From Emergomyces orientalis (Eukaryota; Ascomycota; Eurotiomycetes; Onygenales; Ajellomycetaceae), in the NCBI GenBank assembly GCA_002110485.1, contig MOWL01000001.1, forward strand, positions 1,426,001-1,490,000: a stretch of 64,000 nucleotides of DNA, in the 5' to 3' direction. Shown piece by piece: positions 35,521 through 46,391 of the stretch (its first letter is position 1; every line of letters starts with the position of its first letter). A model generated the notes under the pieces. That model made no database searches. It was not told the DNA's origin and saw only the letters and a list, made by a program, of their open reading frames with translations. The position numbers were made by a program, and so were the translations under genes.

Positions 35521-38262
35521 AGTTCCAAGATAGAGGTGAAACAAATGGTAATTAAGATAATATCTAGATATATTGTACTGATTGAAAGTTAAATTGCATG
35601 TTTAAACTGTAGAGAGCAAAGGGGGGAGTCGCAATATAATTGTGATATTGAGTCGTTCAGCTGGCGTAGCGGGATTGCATCATAACCACCGCTGAGCTAA
35701 GGGTTTTTGTCGGAATGTCGGAGCTAAAGGAGTTCTTCCGCTGGCCCAGGGCTAAAGTTTTGGTGTTTGCCCTTGGCCCACCTCAGCTTCCAGCTTCCAC
35801 TTTGCGATCAGTCTAGTAATATAAAATATCCTTATCACACTCGTTGCCAATCTTCTAGAGTGTCTACCTCTCCATCATGCCAGGCTTTCTCTATCCCACG
35901 GCTGTCAAAAAAACCATTGCCCGGGAGTTTCTATAATCTCTCGTTGCTTCGTGAAGCGTTTCAAGCGTCAGGCTATGTCAAGAGTGAAATGGAACAAGAA
36001 ACTCGCAATCGCTGGGGATGCAGCCCTCAAGCTTCGCTGTTGCAGTCGAAGGCCGGGAAATGAAACAAGAGTAGAGGTATAGGATGAGAACCTAACGACG
36101 ATTCTGGTTCGCAAATCTTCCACGTCCCTTAACCTTCTCAAGGAGAGATCAACACATATCTTTTTCACCAGAGCCAACGACGCACATCACAAAGAAAGTT
36201 TTTGATTACGGCTTAGATCGTTGCACCCGTAACAATCCATCCCAGGGAAAATTTATTTCTGATAATCTCATAGCAACCACAACGGAAGCCATTATTGTTG
36301 CTATGTTTCTTGACTGCTAATGACAGCATACATATCCTTCTGGATATCTTACTTTCTTTGATCTGTCTTGGTCTTAGTGATACCCCTTACCAGCGGTATC
36401 GTTTCTAAGTTTTACATCCACTGCGCTTGTTAATGTGACTTGAGACTCCTAGTTACTTCCTGCAAGGATTCTTAGATGCTCCTTTGTCATGATAGACACG
36501 ATTACAAAGAGCACTAAGAGCATTCAGTAAGATGGCCTAGACCTGGTTACATTCATGGTCATCACAGCTCCCGCATATGATTACATGAACTTTCGTGCGA
36601 CTTTGTAGGAGGCTATCAGCCACCCTAAAAAGCCATCTAGAACCCTTGCGGATGGGACGTGCTTCTTTAAGCCATGATAAGCAGCTTCTTATCCACCTAG
36701 AGGGAAAGATCCATGAGCCCTGTACTAATCCGTAGTATAGACTGGCTGTAGGAAGTCCTAAACAACAGCGTTTGTGGATACGATGAACGATTTGGTCGAC
36801 GGGAAGCAGATCGTACCACATACACTCTTCTGATTGTGCTTCTGTGGTTTGTTGCAAGCTTGGTATAAAGCGAGACCAATTGCTAATTTGCACAGCACTT
36901 CCTTTTTTCCCCTAAACATTCCATTCTTTGCATAGGATTGGTGTCGCAACGGCCTTATTAAATGGGCTCCCCCCCTGCTCGACGCACTAACACCCTCGCC
37001 GTTTTCTTGATTACGAGGCTGACACACCCTGGCACATCTTCGCCCTTTGATTTTCAATCCGTCCTTCATTCGCATTTTGCAATCGTTACTTTCTATTTCA
37101 TTTGGTGGATTTTGGCTAGTCAGCGAGGAATGTAACAAGCCAACCTTCAGAAACTCTTTGTTTGCTTGCTTGTCGTCTAAAACATACCGTTTACACCTCC
37201 AGCATTTCCACCCAGTTCACATCTCCTGAGCTAGTGCCTTTCCCTACAAATCTAATCAGACCTGATTCCGATCGTACCGTAGTCCTCCATGCCATCCGTC
37301 CAATCTCCGTCCGTCTTGGCAAAAATCGATCCTCCCAGGCTTTTGAAGAGGATTGCCACTGCCATCCCCATCCCCTGCAGGCACGACAAGGAAAAAACAA
37401 TGTTGCAGAGGCATCAAATAATGAAATCTTGGAATGTCCTTGGAAAAGTCATGTGATTGCTAGGACGGCATGATGTCATCCTGACCTCATCGACAGGATT
37501 CCTCGACATTTCTCAGACCTGCCCTGAGTTCAGGCTGTCAAGTTGAAGGTTTTTTTCATTACGATGACAGATGATTTACAACGACTTAATAATCTGCCGA
37601 AACTCAAAAGAAACCCTACCACCAGGTTTTCTGCGGATTTATTTCGTTTTATCCCCAGTGGCTGTGGCGGATGAGTAATGGGCTGCAGCTATGACGATTT
37701 TTCTCCACCACAGGACATGATGCAACCAATTCTGCGTATTAACCCGAGAGTCTCGACCCCGCGAGCATCGGCTCACGTAAAATATCTCTCGTGTTCTTCC
37801 TCGTTCTGTATCTAGTCCGGTATATACTGGTCAAGTTTTACCGTCTTCGGGATGGCATGCGTTGATTAGAAATGACAAAGCGGTATAGTGCTTCCGGTTC
37901 TTCCTTTCTCGTTTGCCTACATTAGATATCTAGCCACCCCCAGGACAGCCAGAATATTTCGAAACTTAATGAACATAGAGACAGAATAGTCCTCAATAAA
38001 AGAGCTGGGCAATATAAAACAAGCTTTTAAGTTCAGCGACCCTTGAGAGAAATCTCTTCCAGGTACGTCGCCCCTTCTGCTATTCGCTTTCCATGCATTC
38101 ACTCCTTTTTTCCACGACCCCTGTCTCCTTGTTAGACACTAACTGATATTCCAGTTAAACAAGAAAATCGGAGCCGGTTACGTCGTTGCTTCCTAGCCCC
38201 TTTTTCCATTTCTTTCCCCTCTCCCAGTTGAACCTAGGAACTTGGAGCTGCAAAAGTTCAAA
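35521..38262. promoter_or_regulatory. Divergent 2.74 kb intergenic region between erdH and erdS
   Basis: Holds the upstream regions of both genes. Minus-strand ORFs at 36537-36893 and 36758-37138 (118 and 126 codons) overlap each other in different frames and match nothing I know. Bases before 38263 are C/T-rich leader. The large spacing leaves room for extensive regulation, but no site was identified with confidence. Confidence 0.5.
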
Positions 38263-41178
38263 ATGGCGGGCTCGGATCCAGCGATCCCATTTATTGCACA
38301 ACGAACAATGAAACCGAGCGAAAGGCATCACAGGAATCCATCCCTCAACATGACTATCAAAACGGCTCTTACGAAGCTAAAGGAGACAGCGAGACCATCC
38401 TCTGACAGCGACTCACCCTCCTCTCCCCGGAAAAGCCTCGCAAGCTTCTTTCACGATAGGGATGTCGCATCCTCCAGCGACGATTTACTCAGCGATGACA
38501 GTGACGTCAGGAGCAAGAAACAACAGAATCGCCACGAACGGAAACTGAAGAGAGAATCCAAGTCTCGATTGAGCGAAGATATGAGCGAGCACTCGGAAAC
38601 ACGTAAGAGGGAGCGTGACGAACAAGCTGCACGGGAAGAAACTGAAGACATGAAAGCCCGCTATGGGGACTTGCCTCTGATGCAGTCGAGACAGCGTCCG
38701 CGGGAGAATCTGATTAGATTTGACAATATCACGCAAGACTCGATTGGGCAGGAGGTCGCATTTCGTGCCCGGGTTCATCATGTCCGTAATATGTCATCGA
38801 AGTTGGTTTTCGTTGTCTTTAGGCAACAAACCATCACTTTGCAAGGCGTGCTGGTAGAGAAGCCCGGGATGGTATCCACTCTTATGATCCAATGGGCCGA
38901 GCACATTCGAGTGGGTTCGATTGTCAAGGTTAAAGGGTTGCTTACCAGGTCTAAGGTCCCCGTTGTGGGATGCACTATCCATGATGTGGAGCTCGATATC
39001 CGGGAACTTCATGTAATCGTTCGCAGGGAGGATCCGGTCCCATTCAGCGTTTATGAAGCAGAACTTCCGACCAAAGACGAGAAGAATAGTGAAGGACGGC
39101 TCAACCACGTTTTGGACCGGACCCGCCTGTCCAATCGTATCCTAGATCTGCGAACTGACACTTCCCAATCCGTATTTAGAATCCAGAGTGCAGTCTGCAA
39201 CTTGTTCCGTGCTGAGTTGGACGCTCAGAGATTCATTGAGATACATACTCCGAAATTACAGAGTTCGGCTACCGAGTCTGGTGCTAGTGTTTTCAAGGTC
39301 CAATATTTTACAAGAGATGCCTTCCTGGCTCAGAGTCCACAACTCGCCAAGCAGATGGCTATTGCAGGTGATTTCGAGCGTGTGTATGAGATCGGTGCTG
39401 TATTCCGCGCTGAGAACTCAAATACCCATCGTCATTTGACGGAATATACTGGCCTGGATATCGAAATGGCGATCGAAGAACATTACCACGAAGCGCTGGA
39501 AACGATCGACTCTGTCCTCAAAGAGATTTTCAAGGGGATATATGGGCGCTATCGACGAGAGGTGGACATCGTCAAACAACAATTCCCCCATGAAGACTTG
39601 GTATGGTTGGATGAGACCCCAATCATATCATTCGCGGATGGAATTAGGCTTCTTAATGAGAGTGGATGGCGCCGAGATGGTGAAGAACTTTCGATGAACG
39701 AAGATTTGGGGACGAGCGACGAGATTCGACTGGGTGAATTGATAAAGGAGAAATACCACACAGACTATTTCATCCTCGATAAGTTCCCCAAGTCCGCAAG
39801 GCCATTTTATGCTATGGAAGACCCCGAGAACCCAGGAATTACCAACTCGTTCGACATATTTGTCAGAGGCCAAGAGATCGTCTCCGGCGGCCAGCGCATC
39901 CACGATGAAAAGATTTTGGAGCAACGAATGAAAGACATTGGTATCGACCCTTCAACAATGGAGAATTACATGGAAGGCTTCCGTTGGGGATGTCCTCCTC
40001 ATGCTGGTGCTGGCATCGGTCTAGAAAGATTAGTTATGCTAATCTTGAAACTTGGAAATATCCGTCTAGCCTCTTTGTTCCACAGAGACCCCAAGAGCTT
40101 CCATGATGTCCCAGATGCGTCACGCGTCCTCCCATATCCTGAATCTTCCACTCTTGAACCCCCGTGGAAAAAGGTCGAAGGTCAACAGCATGGTGAAATT
40201 GACGAGCATCGGAAGTTCCAACCCTTGGACAAACTCATTGCCAACTACGGTGACGCGACATCGACCTCGTGGCCCGACCCGAAATATAAAATCTGGCGCG
40301 ATTATTCAACCGGTGCCGCAATAGCGTACGTCCCCAGCTCCCATGGTTTCGCGATCATTCCGGGCAACCCGCTCTGCGACCCGAGCCAATACCAAAAAGT
40401 AACTATCCGCTTCCTCCGTTGGCTCAAGAGCGAAACGCGCCTGAAACCCATCTGGATCCTCTGCTCGTTAACCATTGAAGAAGTCCTAGGCGACAAGCTA
40501 GGCTGGCGAACACTCTCTTGCGTAGGGGAAGCACGTATCGATCCATCTCGCAACCAAGCGGCAGCGGATGCCGAAATTTCCAAGAAGATTCGCCAGGCAG
40601 AGCGCGAGGGCGTGAAGGTCCTCAATATCCCCAGCGACAAGCCGCTCCCACAAGATATCACATCAAAAATTGACGCGCGGATCATGGAGTGGCAAGAAAA
40701 CCGCAAGGGCCCTCAGATATATCTCTCAGGCATCAGCCCATGGCGAAGCCCGCGAAATTACCAGTACTACTATGCCGTCGATAAACAGGGAACTGTCTGC
40801 GCCTTCGTCGCATTAGCACGGCTGGGCGCGAACCACATGCAGATTAAATATAGCCTGGATTTCCGTGGCGCACCGTCGGGGACTATCGAGTACCTCATCA
40901 CTCATGCGATTCAATCTGCAGGCAGGTCTGGCATCAAATCTCTCACGTTTGGCGCAGGAGCATCTTCCCATCTAACACCAGGGCATAACATGTCTTCAAC
41001 AAAGGCCAAGGTGCTCCAGACCACGTATGATGCCATCGTCAAGCAGTTCGGGCTGAATCGTAAGACAGAGTTCAGAGCTAAGTTGGGTGCTACTGAGGAG
41101 CCGCTCTTCATTGCTTACCCGCGCCACGGAATGGGTTCCAAAGGTATAAGGGCAATTTTGAATTTCTTTGAAGATTGA
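38263..41178 (+). CDS. erdS: Ergosteryl-3-beta-O-L-aspartate synthase ErdS (AspRS-DUF2156 fusion)
   Basis: Intronless, 971 residues from ATG 38263 (the frame is open upstream only with TTG). Residues 1-130 are a charged, Ser-rich extension. An OB-fold anticodon-binding domain starts near 163 (EVAFRARVHHVRNM), then a class II aspartyl-tRNA synthetase core: QSPQ at 357-360, motif 2 FRAEN at 381-385, SGGQRIH, and motif 3 GIGLERL at 584-590. All look intact, so charging of tRNA-Asp should work. From about 650 to the end is a DUF2156 aminoacyl-tRNA transferase domain (RDYSTGAAIAYVPS, FAIIPGNPLCDP, YYAVDKQGTVCAFVALA, IRAILNFFED), the fold used by bacterial MprF/LPG synthases. In published work this fusion transfers Asp from Asp-tRNA to ergosterol at membranes. 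Cytosolic protein synthesis is expected to use a separate AspRS encoded elsewhere. Divergent neighbour is the candidate hydrolase erdH. Confidence 0.95.
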   Translation: MAGSDPAIPFIAQRTMKPSERHHRNPSLNMTIKTALTKLKETARPSSDSDSPSSPRKSLASFFHDRDVASSSDDLLSDDSDVRSKKQQNRHERKLKRESKSRLSEDMSEHSETRKRERDEQAAREETEDMKARYGDLPLMQSRQRPRENLIRFDNITQDSIGQEVAFRARVHHVRNMSSKLVFVVFRQQTITLQGVLVEKPGMVSTLMIQWAEHIRVGSIVKVKGLLTRSKVPVVGCTIHDVELDIRELHVIVRREDPVPFSVYEAELPTKDEKNSEGRLNHVLDRTRLSNRILDLRTDTSQSVFRIQSAVCNLFRAELDAQRFIEIHTPKLQSSATESGASVFKVQYFTRDAFLAQSPQLAKQMAIAGDFERVYEIGAVFRAENSNTHRHLTEYTGLDIEMAIEEHYHEALETIDSVLKEIFKGIYGRYRREVDIVKQQFPHEDLVWLDETPIISFADGIRLLNESGWRRDGEELSMNEDLGTSDEIRLGELIKEKYHTDYFILDKFPKSARPFYAMEDPENPGITNSFDIFVRGQEIVSGGQRIHDEKILEQRMKDIGIDPSTMENYMEGFRWGCPPHAGAGIGLERLVMLILKLGNIRLASLFHRDPKSFHDVPDASRVLPYPESSTLEPPWKKVEGQQHGEIDEHRKFQPLDKLIANYGDATSTSWPDPKYKIWRDYSTGAAIAYVPSSHGFAIIPGNPLCDPSQYQKVTIRFLRWLKSETRLKPIWILCSLTIEEVLGDKLGWRTLSCVGEARIDPSRNQAAADAEISKKIRQAEREGVKVLNIPSDKPLPQDITSKIDARIMEWQENRKGPQIYLSGISPWRSPRNYQYYYAVDKQGTVCAFVALARLGANHMQIKYSLDFRGAPSGTIEYLITHAIQSAGRSGIKSLTFGAGASSHLTPGHNMSSTKAKVLQTTYDAIVKQFGLNRKTEFRAKLGATEEPLFIAYPRHGMGSKGIRAILNFFED

Positions 41179-41773
41179 TGTTGAAGTTCACGACGTGCGT
41201 ATAAAGTAGGTTGATGATATCACCTACATCGGAAGAATACCTTGACCCATCTCTCCTTTAAGTTTTATCTATACTTTTCCTTTCCTTTCTTTTTATACCT
41301 CTTAAAATAATGCGATGAGACACGTTTTATTCAACTTACGGATTATATCTGATGGCGATGGAATAGCGCGCTATTAATAAAATAGGGTTTCTAATATGTT
41401 TACGTACTGGTTTCATGAGCTAGTTTTCTTTTTAGATTAGGAAAACACATCTAGGTGTTTATGTAATGAAAAACAACATGACTAGTGAGGCGAGCGTTTG
41501 ATTAAGTTTCGCATCAATCACTGAAGCAGTAATTCTGGAGATAAATTGGTCATCAAGATGGGGCAAGCAATGGTGTTAGCAGAACCCAGGAGCCTGGAGT
41601 ATAAGTTTGGATTTTTAGTGGCCTTTCCATCTTGATGCATAATGAGAAAAACAGATAGAAGTGACGCGATGGGGTAAAAGACGTAAAAGTGGAAGGAAAA
41701 TTCGGCACTGGGACTTGCGGTAGCATCTAAAAGGGATAAGAAAAGGTCATAGTCTTTATTCCTCAGCGAATCC
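41179..41773. other. Convergent 3' region between erdS and ARPC2
   Basis: About 595 AT-rich bases between two converging genes. A 108-codon minus-strand frame here is the ARPC2 last-exon region in another frame. No separate gene seen. Confidence 0.55.
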
Positions 41774-43087
41774 TCAACCCTGTACACGGAATGTCCTGCC
41801 ACTCGCTGTCTTTCTCTCTCGTTCCTCATTCTCAGGTCGGGCACGATTGAGAACTAAGGTATAATAGTTAGCTTCCTAACTCAGAACGAACCTGATCCAA
41901 AACATACCTTGCAGGAAGTCTGCTGTTCGTCTTCGCATTCTCGAGTGGATATATGCCTAAGGCAGAGGTTAGCTATTACAAAAGATGAATAGATCAAGTA
42001 ATGAAAGCACCTTCGAAGCTTTGATATGGTAGTGGAAATAGTCACGGAAGGTCTGGATGTGAGAAATATTCTCTCCGCGTCGCTGGGGTGTAAGATGGCG
42101 AGGAAAGAGGACTGCATTAGAACCGTCAGTTTCCGGCGTACTGGAAAGATGCGGGAGCAAGAGGGAGCGAAAGTACCAAAAGTAATGTAACCGACGTCAC
42201 CGTCTCCGGAAGTTTTGATCCCCGGTATTCCTTGAAGTTCGAGAGGAGGATCATTGCGGAAAAGTACCTGAGGCGCATTTTGGATCGCTCGTCTTCGTGC
42301 ATCAACGAATTCCTTATAGAGTGTAAGGTTAAGAAACATTTTTTTCTCAACGGGGCTATGCTAGCAGGAGACGCAAAACATACTTGCAAAAACACTTTAC
42401 CGAATATCCTATCTGTCTCATCTCGGAAAATGGTGCTGAAAATCACTGTCACACGATCGTGGCTGGCCTTGATGTATATTGCTTCCTGCTCCCGATAATG
42501 GATTGCCATAACTTCTCCCCCTTCCTCCACGCCCTGGGGCGCTGATTCAGATGTGTATCTCGCCGCTTCCTCCTGTAGTTCTGCGAATTCATCGAATGCC
42601 TTCTCAAAAGGTGAGGCCATCACATTTCGTTTCATGAGCGCGATACGGTTAACCAAGTCTTCCCTACCCTCCGGTTCCGCTGGGAGATTATCTAGATCGA
42701 CTAGAATTGAGAAATCATATCCGGGCTCTGGTGAGACAATGAATGGGCCATATTCTCTCTCTAGAACATTTTGTGCACCGTATTGCACCAGCTCGCGGAA
42801 ACATTTGACGGAGATGGAAATGAGGATCTTGGATTTGGTTTCGGGAGTGGAAAGATGGAATGTGACGCCGTCGAAATCAGAAACGACTTGATCAATGGAT
42901 ACTGGGGGACCTCTGTGGTTGAAACAATGTTAGTAGTTGTTAGATATTGGTGGGATGCCTGTATAAAGCAGACAGGCGACTACGCATGGTAGTTAGTTAA
43001 GCGGGGTGATGGAGTGGGATCATACCCAGAGAATCGCTCTGTTAGGAGGGATTGAATAAGGACATTTTGATAATCTAAGAGAAGCAT
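41774..43087 (-). CDS. ARC35: Arp2/3 complex subunit ARPC2 (p34-Arc)
   Basis: Six exons on the minus strand: 43087-43026, 42912-42384, 42312-42177, 42111-42011, 41956-41908 and 41853-41774, with phases that agree throughout, giving 318 residues. The N-terminus MLLLDYQNVLIQSLLTERF, the block GGEVMAIHYREQEAIYIKAS, VTVIFSTIFRDETDRIFGK, then EFVDARR, VGYITFVLFPRHL, FRDYFHYHIKASKAYIHSRM and FLQVLNRARPENEERERK are all characteristic. ARPC2 and ARPC4 form the backbone of the Arp2/3 complex that binds the mother filament and nucleates branched actin at endocytic patches. Length equals the family norm of about 300-320. The gene is intron-dense compared with its neighbours. Its start is 281 bp from the UTP12 start, on opposite strands. 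Confidence 0.95.
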
Positions 43088-43368
43088 GGTGGCGGGTTGG
43101 GGATCATGACAATCTGTGCAATCAGGTAATCTCGTGAAGCAAACAGAGATATATATTCCCAACGGTTGGTTGATGTAAGTTGAGCGCAGTCAGCTTGCAT
43201 CGCCGCAACACTGACGAAGTTGGTGGAGGAAGCCTGCCATATTGGCCTGTACCGGTCACCGTACTTAGCCGTTAGGCTCTTTCCGCGCTAAATAACCGTA
43301 TCGATCCCGAAAGCTGCAAAATCGGCGAAAAGAGCTCCAAAATTTTGTTTGAGCAGCCAGACGGAAAA
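43088..43368. promoter_or_regulatory. Compact bidirectional promoter of ARPC2 and UTP12
   Basis: Only 281 bp separate the two start codons on opposite strands, so regulatory DNA must be shared or tightly abutted. Position-based inference; no factor site assigned. Confidence 0.6.
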
Positions 43369-46300
43369 ATGGTCAAATCATATTTGTGAGTAGGAGGTCC
43401 ACCATGTGTGTACATTATTTTCTGGACTGTCTGAAACTAATTGCTCCCTCTTTAGGAAATTCGAGCCTTCGAAAACTTTTGGTCTTATAACTGCTGCTTC
43501 GTCAAATGCTGTTTGGACACCCGACCAAGATGTCTCCGCCGAAACTCGACATACAGGCGCAGGACGAGCAGTTGTTGGAGCAGGAGAGGAGGTGATATGC
43601 TGGGACGTGAAAAAGGGTGAATTGCTCAACAAATGGCGGGATGCGGATTGTAGCGCACAGGTTACGTCTATTTCGCAAAGCGAAACGGATCAAGATATCT
43701 TCGCGGTTGGGTAAGACTTTGGATCGCCTTTCCTAGATATTATTAGTGTGGTTCTGACAATATGAGGTGAATAGGTACGAGGATGGCACAATCAGGTTAT
43801 GGGACTCAAGATTGGCGACGGTTATGATTTCTTTTAATGGCCATAAAACCGCGATTACCCAATTGGCTTTTGACAGTGCAGGAGTGCGCTTGGCCAGTGG
43901 TTCCAAGGATACAAATATTATAGTATGGGATTTGATCACAGAAGTTGGGATTGTCAAACTACGTGGACACACGGACCAAATTACCTCCGTCAACTTTTTG
44001 AACGGATCGAGCCCCGGCGACGCCGAGTTACAAAGTAACAATAACCAGGACCGCTTCCTCTTGAGTACAGGAAAAGACTCCTTGATCAAAATTTGGGACC
44101 TCTCTTCTCAACACTGCATCGAAACCCATGTTGCGCAGAGCAATGGGGAGTGTTGGTCTCTTGGGCTTTCACCCGACCAGAGTGGATGTATCACTGGAGG
44201 AAACGATGGTGAACTTCGAGTGTGGTCCATCGATGCTAATGCGATGGATGAAGTAGCGAAAGAAACTGTGGCAACAGACGGACGCAAAATTCTTGTGGAT
44301 AGGGGTAATTTATATCGACAGGGCAATGACAGAACAATTGGTATCCACTTCCATCCGCGGTTAGATTACATTGCGGTTCACGGTGCTGAGAAATCGATCG
44401 AGATCTGGCGGATTCGTACAGAAACAGAAGTACAAAAGAGCCTGGCAAGGAAGCGAAAACGGAGACGAGAAAAAATTGGAGAGCAGGACGCTCACATTGA
44501 ACTGGAAAATGGTGCGGATCCGGAAAAACCGGACTCTATCTCTACAGCTCCAATATCTGAAATTTTCGTGTCCTATACTATTGTTAGGACAGGAGGGAAA
44601 ATTCGGTCAGTGGACTGGATGGGTGGGAAGGCCCTCAAGTTACTTGCTGCAACAACCAACAATCAACTGGAAGTGTACGGCGTGGCTGCTGCGGAGAAGC
44701 AGAAATCGAAAGATAACGACCAGTCAGAGTACAACCGCACGTTATCGATTGATTTGCCCGGCCATCGCACGGACATCCGATCGCTTGCCCTGAGCTCTGA
44801 CGATCGGATGCTTTCATCCGCTTCGAATGGTAGTTTGAAAATCTGGAATGTCCGAACCCAAACCTGCTTACGAACTTTGGAATGCGGTTACTCATTATGC
44901 TCCGCCTTCCTGCCCGGAGACAAAATTGTGGTAGTGGGAAATAAGAATGGAGAACTTGAACTTTTCGATATTGCCTCGTCCACTTTATTAGATACCATAC
45001 AAGCACACGATGGACCGATATGGGCTTTACATGTGCACCCGGATGGAAAATCTATGGTTACGGGAAGCGCTGATAAGATGGCTAAATTCTGGGATTTCAA
45101 GGTCGTACAAGAGGAGATACTGGGCACGAAACGGACGACTCCTCGTCTTAAACTAGTCCACACGAGGACTCTTAAGGTCAACGACGATATACTCAGTATT
45201 CGCTTCTCCCCCGATGCGCGACTCATCGCTGTTGCTCTTTTGGATAATACCGTCAAAGTTTTCTTTGTTGACACTTTGAAACTCTTCTTGATCTTATATG
45301 GTCACAAGCTTCCGGTCCTTAACATGGATATCTCATATGACAGCAAATTAATCGTCACCTGCTCCGCGGATAAAAACGTTCGACTTTGGGGCCTAGATTT
45401 TGGTGATTGTCACAAAGCATTCTTCGCACATCAGGACAGCATCATGGCGGTAGCCTTCATACCGAATAATAATGAGAGCAATGGCCATCACTTCTTCAGC
45501 GCCAGCAAGGATCGGGTGATAAAGTATTGGGACGGTGATAAATTTGAACAAATTCAAAAACTGGAAGGGCATCATGGCGAAATATGGTCTCTTGTCGTCA
45601 GCCACTCTGGCGAATTCGTCGTTAGTGCAAGTCACGATAAAAGCATAAGAGTATGGGAGCAAACTGATGAGCAAATATTTTTGGAAGAAGAACGGGAGAA
45701 GGAATTGGAAGAGCTGTATGACAGCACGTTAGTGACCTCACTAGATAAAGATGATGAGGATGCAGAAGGGCAGGACAAAGCAGAAGCAGTAGCTGCTGGC
45801 AAACAGACAGTTTCAACCCTCATGGCTGGTGAGAAAATTGTGGAAGCTCTCGATCTAGGTATTGAAGACCTTGCGCTTATGCGGGAGTGGAACGAGTTGA
45901 AATTAACCAACCCCAAAGCTGCACCACCGTCGCGCAATCCCGTCTATTTAGCTCTTGGAAACATTTCCGCAGAACGCCATGTCCTCCAAGTCATACGAAA
46001 GATTCCAGCAGCAGTACTCCAAGATGCCCTCCTCGTTCTTCCATTTTCAAAACTACCCGCCTTATTCACATTTCTGAATATATGGGCAAAGAACGGATGG
46101 GAAATCCCTCTGACCTGTCGTGTCCTATTTTTCATGCTCAAAACGCATCATCGCCAAATTGTGGCGAGCAAAATGATGAAGCCGATGCTTGATGGTATTC
46201 GAGGCAACCTTCGCCATGTCCTTGCCAGACAGAAAGATGAAATGGGATTCAATATTGCTGCCCTCAAGTTCATAGGCAACCAAGTCCGGGAACGTGGACG

Positions 46301-46391
46301 TTCAGATTACATTGATGAAGAGCTGTGGGAAAAGGAAGAGCAGAAGGAGAAAGGAGGAAGTAAAAAGCGATATTTTGTCAATGTTTCATGA
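43369..46391 (+). CDS. UTP12: U3 snoRNP / SSU processome WD40 protein Utp12 (Dip2)
   Basis: Exons 43369-43385 (only 17 nt), 43456-43710 and 43775-46391 (phase 2 at both joins) give 962 residues. The tiny first exon is supported by MVKSYL continuing into KFEPSKTFG, the standard Dip2/Utp12 start. Two tandem WD40 propellers are visible (repeat ends IRLWDSRL, IIVWDLIT, LIKIWDLSS, LKIWNVRT, AKFWDFKV, VRLWGLDF, IKYWDGDK, IRVWEQTD). A basic insertion RKRKRRREK near 225 is a probable nuclear signal. A charged linker leads to the C-terminal helical Utp12 domain (from about 715, NPVYLALGNISAERHVLQVI), which assembles with other UtpB members. It acts in 18S pre-rRNA processing. Yeast Dip2 is 943 residues, so the length fits. 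Confidence 0.96.

Noticed and set aside
36537..37138. Overlapping minus-strand ORFs (118 and 126 codons) between erdH and erdS that could be a third gene or a transposon relic
   Set aside because: Two frames overlap with no common protein pattern, no reverse transcriptase or transposase motif, and no splice structure.
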